The translations under genes and the position numbers were made by a program. A DNA stretch of 5,672 bases, taken from an uncultured Lachnospiraceae bacterium (lineage in GTDB: Bacteria; Bacillota; Clostridia; Lachnospirales; Lachnospiraceae). The notes beneath the pieces were generated by a model. The model searched no databases and was not told the origin of the DNA. It worked only from the letters and a program-made list of their open reading frames with translations. Shown here piece by piece: positions 1 to 5,612 of the stretch (within the stretch, counting starts at the first letter, position 1; every line of letters starts with the position of its first letter). The stretch lies in NCBI GenBank assembly GCA_937877165.1, contig CALEFO010000178.1, positions 1 through 5,672 on the forward strand. The letters are read 5' to 3'.

Positions 1-27
1 AGGAGAATAATCAGTTGTGCGAATCAG

Positions 28-66
28 ACCTGCCCGGTGTTGTATCCGGGCAGGTTTTCTGTTTTT
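28..66 (+). terminator. Rho-independent terminator of the gene upstream of the window
   Basis: A perfect 10-bp stem pairs ACCTGCCCGG (28-37) with CCGGGCAGGT (46-55) around an 8-base loop. A T-rich tract runs from 55 to 66 (TTTTCTGTTTTT). This is the classic intrinsic terminator layout for a transcript entering from the left. The gene it ends is off the window. A TAA at 8-10 could be its stop, but too little sequence is present to say. Confidence 0.85.
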
Positions 67-100
67 ATCAGACATACAGATTGCGGAAATTTTCTTGCAG

Positions 101-121
101 TGCCGCGATAGAACAGCGGCA
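101..121 (+). repeat. Hairpin 1, head of module 1
   Basis: TGCCGC (101-106) pairs with GCGGCA (116-121) around a 9-base loop. The same arms recur at 249-254 and 262-267. A purine/T spacer (122-136) separates it from the first 36-base palindrome. Confidence 0.65.
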
Positions 122-136
122 GGAAAGAAAATAAAA

Positions 137-172
137 GTTTGAAAGTGATCGCCGATGCGATCGCTTTCAAAC
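137..172 (+). repeat. 36-bp palindromic repeat, copy 1
   Basis: Arm GTTTGAAAGTGATCGC (137-152) and arm GCGATCGCTTTCAAAC (157-172) flank the loop CGAT. All 16 positions pair in RNA, one of them as G-U; in DNA there is one mismatch. All 36 bases are repeated identically at 279-314. The long stem, tight loop and exact duplication point to a dispersed palindromic element or a selected RNA hairpin. The 3' arm contains GCGATCGC, and each copy holds two GATC sites. Confidence 0.9.
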
Positions 173-173
173 A

Positions 174-204
174 CGAATTGGTGCCGCCAAGCGGCCCAAT
201 TTCG
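174..204 (+). repeat. Hairpin 3, module 1
   Basis: AATTGG (176-181) pairs with CCAATT (196-201), and GCCGC (183-187) pairs with GCGGC (191-195). There is one bulged T at 182 and a 3-base loop. Outer CG bases (174-175 with 203-204) can extend the stem past another bulged T. Its position corresponds to hairpin 316-343 in module 2. A small stem of CGATG with CATCG (203-216) follows and overlaps its edge. Confidence 0.65.
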
Positions 205-215
205 ATGATCCCATC

Positions 216-242
216 GGAGAAAGCCCATTCGGGCATTTCTCC
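216..242 (+). repeat. Hairpin 5, tail of module 1
   Basis: GGAGAAA (216-222) pairs with TTTCTCC (236-242), and GCCC (223-226) pairs with GGGC (231-234). The loop is ATTC and a single A (235) is bulged. It is an 11-bp stem followed by a CCTCGGGG sequence, resembling the end of hairpin 351-377. Confidence 0.7.
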
Positions 243-247
243 TCGGG

Positions 248-268
248 GTGCCGCAAAAAACGCGGCAC
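248..268 (+). repeat. Hairpin 6, head of module 2
   Basis: GTGCCGC (248-254) pairs with GCGGCAC (262-268) around a loop of six A and one C. It shares the TGCCGC/GCGGCA arms with hairpin 101-121 and, like it, sits just before a 36-base palindrome. Part of it (253-263) can instead pair with the 3' arm of the last hairpin (366-376) at 10 of 11 positions. Confidence 0.7.
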
Positions 269-278
269 AGAAAGGTAA

Positions 279-314
279 GTTTGAAAGTGATCGCCGATGC
301 GATCGCTTTCAAAC
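279..314 (+). repeat. 36-bp palindromic repeat, copy 2
   Basis: This is identical over all 36 bases to 137-172, with the same 16-base arms and CGAT loop. The copies start 142 bases apart, which is not a multiple of three, so any reading frame across the region reads them differently. The exact repeat could support recombination that deletes one 142-base unit. Confidence 0.9.
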
Positions 315-315
315 A

Positions 316-343
316 GCAGCATCGGTGCTGACGCACCGGCTGC
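316..343 (+). repeat. Hairpin 8, module 2
   Basis: GCAGC (316-320) pairs with GCTGC (339-343), and CGGTGC (323-328) pairs with GCACCG (333-338). The loop is TGAC and AT (321-322) is bulged. It occupies the same module position as hairpin 174-204 with different bases but retained pairing. Confidence 0.7.
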
Positions 344-350
344 CACATTC

Positions 351-377
351 GGCAAAACCGCCTTCGCGGTTTTTGCC
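351..377 (+). terminator. Terminator-like hairpin just before leuA (possible attenuator)
   Basis: GGCAAAACCGC (351-361) pairs with GCGGTTTTTGCC (366-377) around a CTTC loop, with one T bulged. If only the inner ACCGC/GCGGT stem forms, it is followed by a run of T (371-374), as in an intrinsic terminator with an upstream A tract. The full stem uses up that run, so it may be merely a stable leader hairpin. It ends three bases before the Shine-Dalgarno sequence of leuA and could affect ribosome access. Termination activity is inference. Confidence 0.35.
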
Positions 378-379
378 TC

Positions 380-386
380 AGGGAGG
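380..386 (+). promoter_or_regulatory. leuA: Shine-Dalgarno sequence that fixes the leuA start
   Basis: AGGGAGG lies 7 bases before the ATG at 394. This selects 394 over the TTG at 139 in the same open frame, since the intervening sequence is the hairpin array. The site overlaps the CCTCAGGG edge of the second hairpin module. Confidence 0.8.
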
Positions 387-393
387 TATAAGG

Positions 394-2091
394 ATGGAAA
401 GAGTAGAGAGATATCAGAGAGTTCCGGTGCTTCATTATCCGGAAAGAGAGTGGCCGGACAAGGAAATTCAGAAGGCCCCGGTCTGGGTCAGCGTGGATCT
501 TCGGGATGGCAATCAGGCGCTGGTGGATCCCATGATCGTTTCCGAGAAACTGGAGATGTGGGATCTTCTTATGAAGCTTGGCTTCAAGGAAGTGGAGGTT
601 GGCTTCCCGGCGGCAAGCCAGATTGAATTCGATTTTATCCGTAAGCTGATTGAGGAAAACCGTATTCCGGATGATGTTCGCATTCAGGTGCTGTCTCAGT
701 GCCGGGAAGAGCAGATCGAACGCACCTTTGAGTGCATCAAGGGATGCAAACAGGCCATTGTTCATATTTACAATTCCACCTCTACACTGCAGAGAGATGT
801 TGTTTTCCACAAGAACCGTGAGGAGATCAAGGCAATTGCGGTGCAGGGAACCAAGTGGGTGAAGGAACGTGCAAAGGATTTTCCGGGCAAAATTATTCTG
901 GAGTATTCCCCGGAGAGCTTTACCGGAACCGAGATGGACTATGCGGTGGAGGTCTGCACTGCGGTGCAGGAAATCTGGCAGCCGACGAAGGAAGATCCGA
1001 TGATTGTCAATCTTCCGTCTACCGTGGAGATGACAACACCGAATGTATATGCCGACCAGATTGAGTACTGCAGCCGGCACTTCAAGGACCGCGACACGAT
1101 TATTCTCAGCGTGCACCCGCACAATGACCGGGGAGAAGGTGTTGCAGCAACCGAGCTTGCGCTTCTTGCCGGAGCGCAGCGCGTGGAAGGAACGCTCCTT
1201 GGCAATGGCGAGCGGACCGGAAATGTGGATGTTCTGAATGTTGCCTACAATATGTTCTCACAGGGCATTGATCCGGAGCTGAATCTGGAGAATGTGAATG
1301 AGATTATTGAAATTTGTGAACGCGTGACGAAGATGAAGGTGGATCCGCGCCATCCTTATGCGGGCAAGCTGGTCTTTACGGCGTTCTCCGGTTCTCATCA
1401 GGATGCGATCAACAAGGGAATCACGGCGATGAGGGAGAGAAATTCCAGCATCTGGCAGGTACCGTATCTTACAATCGATCCGGCGGATATCGGGCGCAAG
1501 TACGAGCCGATTGTCCGGATCAATTCGCAGTCTGGGAAGGGCGGCGTTGCTTTTGTCATGGATGCTTACTTTGGCTTCAAGCTTCCGAAGGCAATGCAGC
1601 GTGAATTCGCGGATGTCGTACAGTCGAGAAGTGAGAAGGAGGGCGAGGTTCCGCCGGAGGAGATCATGGAAATGTTCCGCTCCGAGTACCTGGACTGCAA
1701 GGAGCCACTCCATTTCCGCAAGCTTCAGGTGGTAGAGCTCAGCGGCGAGAAGGAAACGGAGTTCGACACGCAGGTAACGCTTTCCTTCACGGACTGCGGC
1801 ATCGAGAAGAGCTTCACGGCGGTTGGGAATGGACCGCTGGATGCAGTGCGCCGCGGAATGCATGAGAATTTTGATTATAACATCCGGATTCTGGACTACG
1901 AGGAGCATGCACTGAAGTCGGGATCCGATTCGCAGGCAGCGGCCTATATTCATTTGCTGGATTCCGACAGCGGAAAGACAACCTATGGCGTCGGCGTGAG
2001 CTCCAACATCACCCGCGCTTCCGTGCGTGCCGTCTTCTCGGCAATGAACCGTCTGGGACTTGGAACGAAGGAAAGCTTTGCAAACTTCTGA
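394..2091 (+). CDS. leuA: 2-isopropylmalate synthase, long yeast/actinobacterial type
   Basis: This cytoplasmic enzyme condenses acetyl-CoA with 2-ketoisovalerate to give 2-isopropylmalate, the first committed step of leucine synthesis. The protein is 565 residues, normal for the long LeuA subtype known from yeast and Corynebacterium/Mycobacterium. The N-terminal TIM barrel shows DLRDGNQAL (35-43), with Arg37 and Asp38 matching the catalytic Arg and metal-binding Asp. HPHND (241-245) supplies the two metal-binding histidines, and GNGERTGNVDV (270-280) follows. FSGSHQDAINKG (331-342) lies in the linker region. From about residue 440 to the end is the leucine-sensing regulatory domain, with GNGPLDA (478-484) and DYEEHAL (501-507), so leucine feedback inhibition is expected from the family. 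The start at 394 has a strong ribosome-binding site and gives the usual N-terminus. No other leucine gene is in the window. The structured region upstream may control expression. Confidence 0.96.
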   Translation: MERVERYQRVPVLHYPEREWPDKEIQKAPVWVSVDLRDGNQALVDPMIVSEKLEMWDLLMKLGFKEVEVGFPAASQIEFDFIRKLIEENRIPDDVRIQVLSQCREEQIERTFECIKGCKQAIVHIYNSTSTLQRDVVFHKNREEIKAIAVQGTKWVKERAKDFPGKIILEYSPESFTGTEMDYAVEVCTAVQEIWQPTKEDPMIVNLPSTVEMTTPNVYADQIEYCSRHFKDRDTIILSVHPHNDRGEGVAATELALLAGAQRVEGTLLGNGERTGNVDVLNVAYNMFSQGIDPELNLENVNEIIEICERVTKMKVDPRHPYAGKLVFTAFSGSHQDAINKGITAMRERNSSIWQVPYLTIDPADIGRKYEPIVRINSQSGKGGVAFVMDAYFGFKLPKAMQREFADVVQSRSEKEGEVPPEEIMEMFRSEYLDCKEPLHFRKLQVVELSGEKETEFDTQVTLSFTDCGIEKSFTAVGNGPLDAVRRGMHENFDYNIRILDYEEHALKSGSDSQAAAYIHLLDSDSGKTTYGVGVSSNITRASVRAVFSAMNRLGLGTKESFANF

Positions 2092-2144
2092 TTTGTGCCA
2101 GACCAGGAATTCGGAGAAAAGCGAAGAACACGGGACAAGTAAAA

Positions 2145-2186
2145 CGGGCGGGGACAGTGCCTTCGCCCGGAAGAAGATCCTCCGGG
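2145..2186 (+). other. Mutually exclusive hairpins before the thioesterase start
   Basis: The leuA-thioesterase gap (2092-2197) has no good terminator. CGGGCG (2145-2150) can pair with CGCCCG (2164-2169). Alternatively CCCGGA (2166-2171) can pair with TCCGGG (2181-2186), which ends directly against the AAAGGA ribosome-binding site (2187-2192). The two folds share bases 2166-2169, so only one can form at a time. Stems are only 6 bp, so a regulatory role is speculative. Confidence 0.3.
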
Positions 2187-2197
2187 AAAGGAAACAG

Positions 2198-2611
2198 ATG
2201 GATCGGGAGCAGCAGAAAACGTTTCTACAGAACATACCCTATATTCAGTATAATGGGATCGTGATTGATCAGATCGGAATGGAAGAGTCCGTCCTGCACG
2301 TGGAGATGCGGCATGAGCTGGAGAATCCTTATGGGATGGCTCACGGCGGGCTTTTGTTTACTTTGGTGGACACTGTCGGCGGTGTGACGGCGCGGGCGGA
2401 CGGCCGCAGGTATGTGACGCCGGATGCATCCATTCATTATCTTAAGAGTGGCCGGAAGGGCCGGATTACCGCAACGGGACATACCGTTCGCAGAGGCAGA
2501 ACTGTCACGGTGGTAGATGCTGCAGTGACGGATGAGGAGAAAAATCTTCTGGCAAGCGGAACGGTAACCATGTTCTGCCTGGATGCGGACGAGAAACGAG
2601 CGGAAGCTTAG
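2198..2611 (+). CDS. PaaI-family hotdog-fold thioesterase
   Basis: This is a 137-residue protein, the usual length of a single hotdog domain, with no signal peptide or membrane segment visible. The family hydrolyses acyl-CoA or related thioesters, usually as a cytoplasmic dimer or tetramer. The diagnostic segment is NPYGMAHGG (43-51) followed by LFTLVD (53-58). This matches the PaaI-type N..G..HGG and downstream Asp, with Asn43, the HGG loop and Asp58 as likely active-site elements. The later pattern (YLKSGRKGRITATGHTVRRGRT, split at 81-90 and 91-102) fits the hotdog beta strands. The ATG at 2198 is chosen because AAAGGA lies 5 bases upstream and it gives a family-length protein. The open frame extends back to a TTG inside leuA at 2060, but that extension is low-complexity and charged. 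It is probably co-transcribed with leuA. The substrate cannot be read from sequence; phenylacetyl-CoA, aromatic acyl-CoA or a housekeeping acyl-CoA are all possible. Confidence 0.9.
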   Translation: MDREQQKTFLQNIPYIQYNGIVIDQIGMEESVLHVEMRHELENPYGMAHGGLLFTLVDTVGGVTARADGRRYVTPDASIHYLKSGRKGRITATGHTVRRGRTVTVVDAAVTDEEKNLLASGTVTMFCLDADEKRAEA

Positions 2612-2657
2612 AAAATCCGGGATTCTGGTATTTCCCGGGAGATCGACAAAGATTTTG

Positions 2658-2690
2658 AAGAAGCGGCGGGAGCGCTGCTTCTTTTAAATT
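2658..2690 (+). terminator. Probable intrinsic terminator after the thioesterase gene
   Basis: AAGAAGCGGCG (2658-2668) pairs with CGCTGCTTCTT (2673-2683), giving an 11-bp stem with one G-U pair and a GGAG loop. It is followed by TTAAATT. The T tract is short and partly inside the stem, so termination may be leaky. A second, weaker stem lies just upstream, CCGGGA (2617-2622) with TCCCGG (2633-2638). If functional, it separates leuA-thioesterase from proS-cca. Confidence 0.55.
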
Positions 2691-2756
2691 CCGGGCCGTT
2701 TGCGGCACGGAAGGAGCATAAATGCTTTTCTGTCACGGACCGCGCATGGTGCGCGG
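2689..2756 (+). other. proS: Structured leader of proS with an alternative start site
   Basis: Three inverted repeats follow one another. TTCCG...CGGAA encloses GCCG/CGGC (2689-2712). AGCAT pairs with ATGCT (2715-2726). CCGCGCA pairs with TGCGCGG around TGG (2740-2756). An AAGGAG (2711-2716) stands 5 bases before an in-frame ATG at 2722, which itself lies in the small AGCAT/ATGCT stem. A second AGAGGAG (2781-2787) serves the preferred ATG at 2794. I looked for the conserved T-box motif, because proS leaders in Firmicutes often carry one, and did not find it. No clear promoter was found in 2612-2793. Confidence 0.45.
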
Positions 2757-2793
2757 CGACGCAGAAGAAGCGCAGCAAAAAGAGGAGAACAAC

Positions 2794-4227
2794 ATGGCAG
2801 ATCAAAAGAAACTGGTTGCTGAAATTACCTCAATGGACGAGGACTTCACCCAGTGGTATACCGATGTGTGCACCAAAGCGGAGCTGATCGGATATTCCCA
2901 CATCAAGGGCTTCACGATTTTCAAGCCTGCTGGGTACGCATTATGGGAGGCGATTCAGGCGCATCTGGACAAGCGCTTCAAGGAGACCGGCGTCCAGAAC
3001 GTGTATATGCCGATGCTGATACCGGAAAGCCTACTGGCGAAGGAAGGTGAGCTGGTAAACGGTTTTGCACCGGAAGTTGCATGGGTGACGGCAGGAGGTA
3101 CAGAGCCCCTGACGGAGAGACTGTGCGTGCGTCCGACATCGGAGACGGTATTTTCTGATTTTTATAAGGATGACGTACACTCCTACCGTGATCTGCCTCG
3201 TTTGTACAATCAGTGGTGCTCTGTCGTTCGTTGGGAGAAGGAGACCCGCCCATTCCTGCGTTCCAGAGAGTTTCTGTGGCAGGAAGGTCATACCATTCAT
3301 GCTACCCGTGAGGAGGCAGAAGAAAGAACCCAGCAGATGCTGAACGTCTATGCGGATTTCCTCGCGGAGGATATGGCCATTCCGACGATCAAGGGACAGA
3401 AGACGGAGAAAGAGAAATTTGCGGGTGCCGTTGCCACCTATACGATTGAGGCCCTGATGCATGACGGCCGTGCACTTCAGTCCGGAACCAGCCATTTCTT
3501 TGGGCAGAAGTTTGCGGAGGCCTATGACATTACCTTCACGGACAAGGACAACAAGCTGAAATATGTATGGCAGACTTCCTGGGGCATGACAACCCGTGTC
3601 ATTGGTGCCATGATCATGGTGCACGGCGACAACCGCGGTCTGGTGATTCCTCCGAGAATCGCTCCGGTTCAGGTTTGCATTATCCCGATTCAGCAGCGCA
3701 AGGAAGGCGTACTGGATAAGGCATATGAGATTCGTGACATGCTCTCGAACTTCCGTGTGAAGGTAGATGATTCGGACAAGAGTCCGGGATACAAGTTCTC
3801 TGAGCAGGAGATGCGCGGCATTCCGCTTCGCGTGGAAATCGGCCCTCGCGATATCGAGAACGGCGTCTGCGTCGTAGTACGCAGGGATACCTCGGAGAAG
3901 ATGGAGGTCCGTATTGATGAGCTTGCAGAGAAGATCGGGGAGCTACTTCCGAAAATCCAGAAGGATATGTATGACCGTGCCAAGGCTCTGATGGACAGCA
4001 AGACCTATACGGCACACAATGAGCAGGAATTCGCGGACACCTTTGAACACAAGACGGGATTCGTGAAGGCAATGTGGTGCGGCGACCGGGCCTGTGAGGA
4101 TGCCATCAAGGAAAAATATGGCGTTACAAGCCGCTGCATTCCGTTTGAGCAGGAAGAGATCGCAGGGACGTGTGTCTGCTGCGGAAAGCCAGCCAAGAAG
4201 ATGGTCTACTGGGGCAAGGCATATTAA
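2794..4227 (+). CDS. proS: Prolyl-tRNA synthetase, archaeal/eukaryotic-like short type
   Basis: This cytoplasmic class II aminoacyl-tRNA synthetase attaches proline to tRNA-Pro using ATP. It has 477 residues, matching the short form, which lacks the large editing insertion found in E. coli-type ProRS. Visible elements are the RPTSE loop (113-117); motif 2 in the region 137-167, with RWEKETRPFLRSREFLWQEGHT (split at 146-155 and 156-167); QSGTSHFFGQ (229-238); and motif 3 in 271-291, with HGDNRG (277-282). The anticodon-binding domain starts near PVQVCIIPI (291-299). The C-terminus has a cysteine cluster, Cys429, Cys434, Cys448, Cys460, Cys462 and Cys463, ending in YWGKAY, as in the zinc-binding tail of this subtype. 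The ATG at 2794 is chosen for its AGAGGAG and because MADQKKLVAEITSMDEDFTQWY resembles the family N-terminus (residues 1-20 plus WY). An upstream start at 2722 would add 24 residues. cca follows after 26 bases. Confidence 0.96.
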   Translation: MADQKKLVAEITSMDEDFTQWYTDVCTKAELIGYSHIKGFTIFKPAGYALWEAIQAHLDKRFKETGVQNVYMPMLIPESLLAKEGELVNGFAPEVAWVTAGGTEPLTERLCVRPTSETVFSDFYKDDVHSYRDLPRLYNQWCSVVRWEKETRPFLRSREFLWQEGHTIHATREEAEERTQQMLNVYADFLAEDMAIPTIKGQKTEKEKFAGAVATYTIEALMHDGRALQSGTSHFFGQKFAEAYDITFTDKDNKLKYVWQTSWGMTTRVIGAMIMVHGDNRGLVIPPRIAPVQVCIIPIQQRKEGVLDKAYEIRDMLSNFRVKVDDSDKSPGYKFSEQEMRGIPLRVEIGPRDIENGVCVVVRRDTSEKMEVRIDELAEKIGELLPKIQKDMYDRAKALMDSKTYTAHNEQEFADTFEHKTGFVKAMWCGDRACEDAIKEKYGVTSRCIPFEQEEIAGTCVCCGKPAKKMVYWGKAY

Positions 4228-4253
4228 AAGGACAATATGGCACGGGGAGACGC

Positions 4254-5612
4254 ATGTGCAGAACAGCTCAGCTGAAAATTGAAATTCCACAGGGCGCCGC
4301 GTGGGTACTGGACAAGCTTCAGGCAGCAGGGTATGAAGCCTATGTCGTGGGCGGCTGTGTTCGGGACAGCCTTCTCGGGCGCAGTCCGGATGACTGGGAT
4401 ATCACGACCTCGGCAAAACCAGAGGAGACGAAGACGCTTTTCCGCAGAACGGTGGACACCGGCATTCAGCATGGAACGGTCACGGTGATGGTAGGATCGG
4501 AAGGCTATGAGGTGACGACCTACCGGATTGATGGAGAGTATGCGGACGGACGGCATCCCGACAATGTCACCTTTACGGCAAGCCTCCTGGAGGATCTGAA
4601 GCGCCGCGATTTTACGATCAATGCGATGGCGTACAGTCCGGCGGAGGGACTGGTGGATGAATTCGACGGCATCGGCGACATTCAAAGGCGTGTGATCCGG
4701 GCCGTCGGCGACCCGGTGCAGCGGTTTACCGAGGACGCGCTGCGGATGATGCGGGCAATTCGTTTCTGTGCACAGCTGGATTACCGGATTGAAGAGACGA
4801 CCCGGGAAGGAATCCGCCTTCTGGGTCCAAATCTTCAGAAGGTCAGCGCGGAGCGCATCCGCGTGGAACTGGAGAAGCTCCTGATGTCAGATCACCCGGG
4901 AGAACTTCGGGAGGCCTGGGAACTGGGGCTTCTTGAGCAGTTCCTGCCGGAGCTTGCCGTGTGCATGACCTGTGAACAGGAAAATCCGCACCATTGTCAT
5001 ACGGTTGGAGAGCACATCCTTGCTGCGGTGGCAGCTGCGCCGCACGATAAGGCCCTGCGGCTTACGATGCTGCTGCATGACATTGCCAAGCCGCTTGTGA
5101 AGACAACGGACGGAAACGGAACGGATCACTTCCGGGGACATGTGGGAAAGAGTGCACAGATGGCGGACCGGATCCTGCGGAGGCTGAAATATGATAACCA
5201 GACGCGGGAGACGGCGGTTCAGCTGATCGCCTGGCATGATCGGAAGCTAGGGGACTCTCTTCCAGCAATCCGCCGCAGCATAGCTGAGCTGGGAGAAGAG
5301 CTCTTTCTTCCGCTTCTGGAGGTGAAGACGGCGGATGTTGCGGCGCAGTCAGATTTTCACAGGGAAGAGAAGCTGAAGAAAATTACTTTCTGGCGGACCT
5401 CTTATGAGAGAATCCGCAGCGCAGGAGAGTGCCTTTCTCTCAAGGATCTGGCCGTTTCCGGCAAGGACCTGATTGCGGAGGGCGTCCGGCCCGGAAGACA
5501 GATGGGAACAATTCTTCACGAAATGCTGGAGGATGTGCTGGAGAAACCGGAGCATAATACAAGGGAATATCTGCTCACCAAGTGGAAGGAGAGCTTTGAC
5601 GGGAAAGGCTGA
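4254..5612 (+). CDS. cca: CCA tRNA nucleotidyltransferase with HD domain
   Basis: This class II nucleotidyltransferase adds or repairs the 3' CCA end of tRNAs from CTP and ATP without a template. It has 452 residues. The catalytic head shows VVGGCVRDSLLG (31-42), then DDWD (46-49), whose Asp47 and Asp49 form the DxD metal site. RRDFTINAMAY (117-127), EDALRMMRAIRF (160-171) and ERIRVELEKLL (200-210) are the nucleotide-selection and neck motifs. An HD-type region follows, with LLHDIAK (273-279) and AWHD (326-329), giving possible phosphohydrolase activity. The C-terminal segment around DLAVSGKDLIAEGVRPG (398-414) to the end matches the Firmicute tail domain. The ATG at 4254 is preceded by GGGGAG (4244-4249), and upstream in-frame sequence overlaps proS. 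The 26-base gap suggests one transcript with proS. Sequence alone does not fully separate CCA-adding, A-adding or poly(A) polymerase activity; CCA addition is the most likely. Confidence 0.93.
   Translation: MCRTAQLKIEIPQGAAWVLDKLQAAGYEAYVVGGCVRDSLLGRSPDDWDITTSAKPEETKTLFRRTVDTGIQHGTVTVMVGSEGYEVTTYRIDGEYADGRHPDNVTFTASLLEDLKRRDFTINAMAYSPAEGLVDEFDGIGDIQRRVIRAVGDPVQRFTEDALRMMRAIRFCAQLDYRIEETTREGIRLLGPNLQKVSAERIRVELEKLLMSDHPGELREAWELGLLEQFLPELAVCMTCEQENPHHCHTVGEHILAAVAAAPHDKALRLTMLLHDIAKPLVKTTDGNGTDHFRGHVGKSAQMADRILRRLKYDNQTRETAVQLIAWHDRKLGDSLPAIRRSIAELGEELFLPLLEVKTADVAAQSDFHREEKLKKITFWRTSYERIRSAGECLSLKDLAVSGKDLIAEGVRPGRQMGTILHEMLEDVLEKPEHNTREYLLTKWKESFDGKG

Larger units (their letters stand above)
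101..383 (+). other. leuA: Hairpin array in the leuA upstream/leader region
   Basis: This gene-free stretch contains a nearly unbroken series of strong inverted repeats: 101-121, 137-172, 174-204, 216-242, 248-268, 279-314, 316-343 and 351-377. It reads as two modules. Each begins with a TGCCGC/GCGGCA hairpin, then a purine-rich spacer, then the same 36-base palindrome, then a hairpin with a GGTGC-type 5' arm, then a hairpin ending near CCTCGGGG (241-248) or CCTCAGGG (376-383). The second module runs straight into the leuA ribosome-binding site. I found no convincing promoter in 67-136, so whether the whole array lies in the leuA transcript is inferred. No stop occurs in the leuA frame from 139 to 394, but the two palindrome copies fall in different frames there, which argues against coding. 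Confidence 0.8.

Noticed and set aside
67..136. leuA promoter
   Set aside because: TTGCGG (81-86) and TTGCAG (95-100) resemble -35 boxes, but no acceptable -10 box lies at 16-18 bases from either, so I do not call a promoter.
24..236. Minus-strand small ORF across the terminator and first hairpins
   Set aside because: It reads through an intrinsic terminator and palindromes, so openness comes from the inverted repeats. No supporting ribosome-binding site or domain was seen.
137..314. CRISPR array (two 36-base repeats)
   Set aside because: There are only two copies, the intervening sequence is 106 bases rather than about 30-40, the repeat is a full palindrome, and no cas gene is present.
139..393. 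N-terminal extension of LeuA from a TTG at 139
   Set aside because: The frame is open, but it translates the hairpin array. The two identical 36-mers are read in different frames, the family N-terminus matches the start at 394, and the good ribosome-binding site is at 380-386.
67..393. T-box or leucine leader-peptide attenuator for leuA
   Set aside because: No conserved T-box motif was found. The short + strand frames here, such as 155-208, are not leucine-rich.
1258..2235. Long antisense open frame opposite leuA (325 codons)
   Set aside because: It shows no recognisable domain, is low-complexity and Arg/Leu-rich, and lies wholly opposite well-supported coding sequence. It is a codon-bias shadow.
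3031..3624. Antisense open frame opposite proS (197 codons)
   Set aside because: It lies entirely opposite conserved ProRS motifs, and its translation has no family resemblance.
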